In this document: positions 15,601 to 20,077 of the stretch, one piece after another
Layout of the letters: every line of letters begins with the position of its first letter
Numbering within the stretch: position 1 is the first letter of the stretch
From: JACVRU01 sp040905885
GTDB taxonomy: Bacteria; Actinomycetota; Thermoleophilia; Gaiellales; Gaiellaceae
Assembly: GCA_040905885.1 (NCBI GenBank)
Contig: JBBDQR010000145.1
Span: 1 to 20,077, forward strand
Direction of reading: 5' to 3'
Length of the DNA: 20,077 nt
Made by a program: the position numbers and the translations under genes
Notes under the pieces: model-generated
Told to the model about the DNA's origin: nothing
Database searches by the model: none
What the model saw: only the letters and a program-made list of their open reading frames with translations

Positions 15601-18600
15601 ATGGCGTGGGGCCAGGTGAACGAGGAGACACAGGCGCTCTTCCTGAACGCAGTGCCGCTGCTCGGGGTCGCGGCGGTCTACCTCGTCGCGTCCGCGGCCA
15701 TCGTCCCGGGGATCTGGCGCGAGCGGCGCAGGCTTCGCGACCCCGAGGTCTCGCTGGCGCTCGTCTTCCCGATGCTCGGGATCGGCGCCGCCCTCGTCGC
15801 CGCGGTGATCGTCGTCGAGCGGCAGCCGCTGGGGAACGTCTGGATCGGGCTCGCCGCGACGGTGGTCGCCGCCCTCCCGGCCGTTGCCTTCCTGGTCAAC
15901 TGGGGCCAGCGCTCGCAGCTCCTGACCGCTTCGAGCCGGGTCCGCGAGGCCGCAGAGCTCGCGAGCGCCCACGAGCGGCAGCGCGAGCTCGTCAACGCGT
16001 ACACGAGCGTCCTCTCCCGGCTCGACGACGAGGAGTCGATCGCGCGGCGGCTCACGGAGAGCGTCGCGGCGCTGCTCGGCGCTGAGTTCTCGGCACTTGT
16101 GCTGCACGAGGGGGACGCGACCCGCGGCGTGCATGCGCAGCTCGACGGCGAGGAGGTGCCCTGGTGGCCGGAGCTGCGGCTCGACCTCGGCGAGCCGTCC
16201 GCGATCGCGAGCGCAACGTTCGAGGCGGCCCCGTTCGCGGTCTACGACGTCCAGTCCTCGCCGTACGTGAACCGGCAGGTCGCCGAGCAGGTCGGCGCGA
16301 AGAGCGGCGTCTGGGTGCCGCTCGTCTCCGGCGAGCAGGTGCTCGGCGTGCTGGCCGTTGCGACGACGCGCGACCTGCGCTCGTTCACGCCCGCCGAGGT
16401 CGCGCTGCTTCAGGAGCTCGCCTCGGAGACGGCGCTCGCGATCGCCCGCACCCGGTCGGGCGAGGCGCTCGCGCGGGCGCTCGAGCGGGAACGCCTGGTC
16501 GCTCGCATCTCGCAGAAGTTCCGCTCGGAGCTCGATCTCGCCTCCCTCCTCGACGTGGCCGTCCGCGAGACCGCCGCCGCGCTCGGGGTCGCGCGCTGCT
16601 TCGTCCGGCTCGGTCGGCCGGGGGAGGAGATGCCGATGGCGGTGGAGTGGACGGTGGCGGGGCTCCAGCCGGTCGGCGAGCTCGCGCCGCGGCTGCCGGT
16701 CTCCAACCTCGCCGCCCGCGAGCGCCGCACGATCACCGTCGTGGACGTGAACGGCGACCCCCGCCTCGACGATCCCTCGCTCGGCGGCCGGGAGACGCTG
16801 CTCCGGCTGGGCTCCGCCTCGGTCGTCGCCACCCCGATCGTCGTCTTCGAGTCGCTGATCGGGGTGCTCGCGCTCCACCGGCTCGAGCCCGGCCCCTGGG
16901 CCGACGACGACATCGCCCTGATCGAGGCCGTGGCGCACGAGCTGGGCCTGGCGGTGCACACCGCGCGCCTGCTGGAGGAAAACGCGCGCCGGCTCCGCCA
17001 GCAGGTGTCCCTGCTCGAAGCGTCGCACGCAGTCACGGCCGAGTTGAGGCTCGACACCGTCCTCCAGCGGCTGGTCGACGAGGTCGCGGAGCTGCTCGGG
17101 GGGGACGCCGCCGACTGCTACCTCGTCGACAACCGCCGGGGCGTGCTTCGCTGCGCCGCGGTCAGAGGGTTGCCGGACGAGCTCGTCGGGTTCGAGTTCG
17201 CGACTACGGCGGGCCTCTCGGGGCAGGCGATCGGCCGCCGGCGGGTCGTGACCGCCGCCGAGTACGGAACCGCGCACGAGCCGGTCCCGCACGAGGAGTA
17301 CCAGGGCTTCGGAAGCGCGATCGTCGCGCCGATCTCGTCGGGGGAGGAAGTGCTCGGCGTGCTGGGCGTCGGCTCGCGGCAGCCGGACCGCTTCGACGAA
17401 GCCGACGCCGACGTGATCGGAGCCTTCGCCGGCCTGGCCGCGCCCGCGCTCCGCAACGCGCAGGCCTTCGAGGAGCGCTCGCGACAGGCGCGCGTCCAGC
17501 GCGGCTTCTACCGCATTGCCAGCGTGCTCGGCGAGCCGCTCTCGCTGACCGGGACGCTCGACGCGGTCGCCCACGCCGCGGCGGACGCGCTCGGCGGCTC
17601 GTTCGCGGCCGTGCTGATGCCGCGCGGGCCCGCGCTCGCGCTCGTCGGCTCGCAGGGACTGCCGCAGCCGCTCGCCGTCGCCCTCGCGGACGGCTCGCCC
17701 GCTCTCGACGACACGCTCGCGTCGGCGCTCGCGGACGACAGGCTCGTCGCCTCGCCCGACCTCGCCGCGGACGATCGCTTCAGCCCGGAGTGGCGCGAGC
17801 TCGCCGAGAGCGCCGGCTGCCGCGCCCTGCTCGCCGTCCCCGTCCCCTCGGGCCGGGACGACGCCGGCTCCGGTCTCGTGCTGGTCGGCTTCGGGGAGGA
17901 GCGCCGCCTGGACGACGACGACCTCGAGCTCGCGCGCCATCTCGCGGGAGCGGCCAGGGGCGCGCTGGAGCGCAGCGCGCTCTACGAGGAGGAGCGCGCC
18001 GCCCGCTCGCTCGCGCAGCAGCTCGCGCGCACCGGCTCGCTGCTCGCGACGGAGCTCGATCCTGCCGCCGTGCTGGACGAGGTCGTGCGCCAGGCGCCGA
18101 GCCTCGTCGGCGCCGAGGCCTGCGCGATCCGGGTCGTCGAGGACGAGGAACTGGTCGTCACCGCCGTCGAGTCCGACGGGGACGACGGGGACCTCATCGG
18201 CTCGCGCTCTTCCGTGGCGGTGAGGCTCTCCGGCGACGTCGTCCAGTCGCGCTCGCCTGTGGCGATCGAGGACGCCTCGACGGACGAGCGCCTCGCCGAG
18301 GCCGACGCGCTGCTTCGCCTGGGCTACGTCGGCTTCCTCGGGGTGCCGCTGATCGCGCCGGAGGGCGCCGCGCACGGCGTGCTCTCGGTCTACTCGCGCC
18401 GGCCGCGCACCTGGCGGAAGGAGGAGATCGAGGCGCTCATGGCCCTGGCTGCGAACGCGTCGGCGGCCCTCTCGAACGCCGAGCTCTACCAGCGCGTCGC
18501 GGTCGAGAAGGAGCGGAGCTATGCGATCCTCGCCAACATCGCCGACGGGATCGTCGCCGTCGACCGCGAGGGCACCGTCGTCCTCTGGAACCGCTCCGCC

Positions 18601-19581
18601 GAGCAGATCACGGGCGTCCCCGCGCACGAGGCGGTGGGTCGCACGCCGGTCCAGGTGCTCGGCCGCACCCTCGAGTCCGAGGGCGACGCCCCGGCGGGCG
18701 ACCGGCTCGTGCCGATCCTCCGCGGAGGCGAGGACGTCTGGCTCTCCCTGACCGAGGCGGTCATGCGCGACCCGGCGGGCGCGGTCGCCGGCCGCATCTT
18801 CGCCTTCCGCGACATCTCGTCCGAGCACCTCGTCGAGCAGATGAAGTCGGACTTCGTCTCGACCGTCTCGCAGGAGATCCGCCGGCCGCTGACCTCCATC
18901 TACGGCTTCGCCGAGACGCTGCTGCGCCAGGACGTCCTCTTCGGGGAGGAGGAGCGCCGGACCTTCCTCGGCTATATCGCCAGCGAGTCGGAGCGGCTGA
19001 CGACGATCGTCGACGCGCTTCTGAACGTGGCCCGGCTCGACGCAGGCGACCTCCAGCTCACCGTCGTCCCGACGGACGTCCGCGCCGTCGTCTCCGAGGT
19101 TGTCGATACCCTCCGCCGCTCGGATGCCGGCGAGAACGGCCACCAGTTCGTCGTGGACGTCTCCGGCGACTCGCTGACAGCGGAAGCCGACCCCGAGCGG
19201 TTGCGGCAGGTGCTCCAGAACCTCATCGACAACGCCGTGAAGTTCTCGCCCGAGGGCGGCAGCGTGACCGTGGCCGCCCGGCGCCGCGCGGGCACCGTCG
19301 AGGTGAGCGTCACCGACGAGGGGATCGGCATTCCGTCCGGCGAGCAGGCGCGGATCTTCCGGAAGTTCTACCGGGCCGACTCGTCGCCCGGACGGGAGGG
19401 ACTCGGCGGCACAGGCCTCGGCCTGTTCATCGCGCGCGGGCTCGTCGCCGCGATGGGCGGCCGCATGTGGGTGACCTCCCGCGAGGGCGAAGGCTCCCGC
19501 TTCACCTTCGAGCTGCCGGCCGCCGTGTCTGAACCCGAGCCCGAGCGGGTAGGGATCGAGCCGACCCCTGAGCTCCTGTGA
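15601..19581 (+). CDS. membrane-anchored multi-GAF/PAS sensor histidine kinase, H-box His replaced
   Basis: A 1326-residue protein from ATG 15601. Three N-terminal membrane helices (~17-40, 50-72, 79-101) are followed by five GAF-type modules (about 130-286, 303-460, 467-627, 631-800, 804-967) and a PAS domain (~970-1080, ILANIADGIVAVDREG). A HisKA-like dimerisation helix pair (from ~1080) and a HATPase domain complete it. The ATPase is intact: N box DNAVKFS (N1211), G1 DEGIGIP (D1239), F box IFRKFYRAD, G2 GLGGTGLGL. The H box reads VSQEIRRPLTSIYGF where family members have SHELRTPLTSI, so the phosphoacceptor position 1091 is Gln (codon cag). This predicts loss of normal autophosphorylation. 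The GAF ligands are unknown. The stop overlaps the receiver gene by four bases (GTGA). Confidence 0.9.
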   Translation: MAWGQVNEETQALFLNAVPLLGVAAVYLVASAAIVPGIWRERRRLRDPEVSLALVFPMLGIGAALVAAVIVVERQPLGNVWIGLAATVVAALPAVAFLVNWGQRSQLLTASSRVREAAELASAHERQRELVNAYTSVLSRLDDEESIARRLTESVAALLGAEFSALVLHEGDATRGVHAQLDGEEVPWWPELRLDLGEPSAIASATFEAAPFAVYDVQSSPYVNRQVAEQVGAKSGVWVPLVSGEQVLGVLAVATTRDLRSFTPAEVALLQELASETALAIARTRSGEALARALERERLVARISQKFRSELDLASLLDVAVRETAAALGVARCFVRLGRPGEEMPMAVEWTVAGLQPVGELAPRLPVSNLAARERRTITVVDVNGDPRLDDPSLGGRETLLRLGSASVVATPIVVFESLIGVLALHRLEPGPWADDDIALIEAVAHELGLAVHTARLLEENARRLRQQVSLLEASHAVTAELRLDTVLQRLVDEVAELLGGDAADCYLVDNRRGVLRCAAVRGLPDELVGFEFATTAGLSGQAIGRRRVVTAAEYGTAHEPVPHEEYQGFGSAIVAPISSGEEVLGVLGVGSRQPDRFDEADADVIGAFAGLAAPALRNAQAFEERSRQARVQRGFYRIASVLGEPLSLTGTLDAVAHAAADALGGSFAAVLMPRGPALALVGSQGLPQPLAVALADGSPALDDTLASALADDRLVASPDLAADDRFSPEWRELAESAGCRALLAVPVPSGRDDAGSGLVLVGFGEERRLDDDDLELARHLAGAARGALERSALYEEERAARSLAQQLARTGSLLATELDPAAVLDEVVRQAPSLVGAEACAIRVVEDEELVVTAVESDGDDGDLIGSRSSVAVRLSGDVVQSRSPVAIEDASTDERLAEADALLRLGYVGFLGVPLIAPEGAAHGVLSVYSRRPRTWRKEEIEALMALAANASAALSNAELYQRVAVEKERSYAILANIADGIVAVDREGTVVLWNRSAEQITGVPAHEAVGRTPVQVLGRTLESEGDAPAGDRLVPILRGGEDVWLSLTEAVMRDPAGAVAGRIFAFRDISSEHLVEQMKSDFVSTVSQEIRRPLTSIYGFAETLLRQDVLFGEEERRTFLGYIASESERLTTIVDALLNVARLDAGDLQLTVVPTDVRAVVSEVVDTLRRSDAGENGHQFVVDVSGDSLTAEADPERLRQVLQNLIDNAVKFSPEGGSVTVAARRRAGTVEVSVTDEGIGIPSGEQARIFRKFYRADSSPGREGLGGTGLGLFIARGLVAAMGGRMWVTSREGEGSRFTFELPAAVSEPEPERVGIEPTPELL

Positions 19582-20015
19582 CTCGCGTACTGGTCATCGA
19601 CGACGAACCGCCGATCCGGCTCCTCTGCCGCGTGAACCTCGAGGCGGAGGGGATGGAGGTGCTCGAGGCCGCTGACGGGCCGAGCGGGCTGGCGAAGGCC
19701 AAGAGCCGGCGGCCGGACGTGATCCTGCTCGACGTGATGATGCCCGGGCTCGACGGCTGGCGCGTGGCAGAGGAGCTGCTCGACGACCCGACGACGCAGG
19801 AGATCCCGATCGTGTTCCTCACCGCACGCGCCGAGTTCCGCGATCGGGCGCGCGGGCTCGACATCGGCGGCGTCGACTACGTGACGAAGCCGTTCAACCC
19901 GGTCGAGCTGGCCCCGCTCGTCCGGGATCTGCTCGACCGGCTCAAGGCGGGCGAGCGGGACGAGCTCCGGCGCGAGAAGATCTCCGATCTCCGCGCCCTG
20001 ATGAGCACTGACTAG
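19578..20015 (+). CDS. stand-alone response regulator (receiver domain)
   Basis: A 145-residue CheY-like receiver. Acidic pair D8/D9 in VLVIDDEPPIR, phosphoacceptor D52 in LLDVMMPGLDGW, T82 in FLTAR and K104 in VTKPFNP are all present. There is no DNA-binding output domain, only a charged C-terminal tail of ~20 residues (GERDELRREKISDLRAL). The GTG start overlaps the kinase stop by four bases, so the pair is translationally coupled. With the upstream kinase lacking its H-box histidine, the phosphoryl source is unclear: another kinase, acetyl phosphate, or none. Confidence 0.93.
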   Translation: MTRVLVIDDEPPIRLLCRVNLEAEGMEVLEAADGPSGLAKAKSRRPDVILLDVMMPGLDGWRVAEELLDDPTTQEIPIVFLTARAEFRDRARGLDIGGVDYVTKPFNPVELAPLVRDLLDRLKAGERDELRREKISDLRALMSTD

Positions 20016-20077
20016 TGCCCCATCCAGCAATACCCTCCGGCTTCTGGCCCGCTATCACGCGGCGCGCTGCGGCGTCC
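20016..20077 (+). other. right edge, possible start of a further gene
   Basis: In one frame the last 62 bases read SNTLRLLARYHAARCGV without a stop, which looks codon-like. No ATG, GTG or TTG start is visible in that frame within the window, and no product can be named. Confidence 0.2.

Noticed and set aside
15526..19143. A 1205-codon open frame on the minus strand opposite the sensor kinase
   Set aside because: Its product is Arg/Asp/Glu-rich low-complexity sequence typical of antisense frames in high-GC genes, while the plus strand encodes clear GAF, PAS and HATPase domains.

Overview
This is a high-GC (G/C-ending codon) bacterial contig. It looks like a member of the Actinomycetota, most plausibly class Thermoleophilia (Gaiellales or Solirubrobacterales). 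That placement is inferred from codon bias, several likely leaderless genes (TAnnnT box 6-9 nt before the start, no Shine-Dalgarno), the exported 10-residue-repeat protein, and the gene families present. A 10-N gap next to a 16-C run (6249-6274) and a frameshift in ileS mark it as a draft, probably metagenomic, assembly.

Layout. 1-62: last codons of fabI. 63-3144: a candidate accessory island with a DUF433/DUF5615 toxin-antitoxin pair, a 5'-truncated RHS gene ending in a DUF6973-like tip, an exported small protein and a weak small ORF. A 19-bp near-copy of the fabI 3' end closes it at 3126-3144. 3221-3946: exported repeat protein. 3936-5546 (minus): polytopic membrane protein. 5468-5938 (minus): peroxiredoxin. 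5939-6248: palindrome-rich non-coding DNA, then the gap. 6259-7397 (minus): GCS2/YbdK-type carboxylate-amine ligase. 7486-8295: serine hydrolase. 8501-8872 (minus): cyclic-nucleotide-binding protein, divergent from a Zn-ribbon NUDIX hydrolase (8891-9418). 9467-9616: small protein. 9713-10027 (minus): thioredoxin, divergent from ileS (10105-13166). 13225-13841 (minus): vapBC. 13906-14412 (minus): lipoprotein, overlapping ispH (14379-15347, minus). 15601-20015: a five-GAF membrane histidine kinase overlapping a stand-alone receiver protein.

Main discovery: the peroxiredoxin reads through an in-frame UGA placed exactly where the AhpE-type peroxidatic cysteine should be (residue 45). A perfect 7-bp stem with a CGUGA loop begins 14 nt after the UGA, which matches the geometry of a bacterial SECIS element. 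I read the gene as a selenocysteine peroxiredoxin that lacks any cysteine, not as a pseudogene. Thioredoxin and a gamma-glutamyl-cysteine-type ligase nearby are possible sources of reductant, but that link is inference.

Other items worth attention: the fabI-tail direct repeat bounding the RHS/toxin island; the sensor kinase whose H-box histidine is glutamine although its ATPase boxes are intact; a vapC with a CTG start behind a perfect Shine-Dalgarno; twin 36-nt hairpins of identical geometry between ispH and the kinase; and an ileS with an AT-richer patch containing a 1-nt frameshift.
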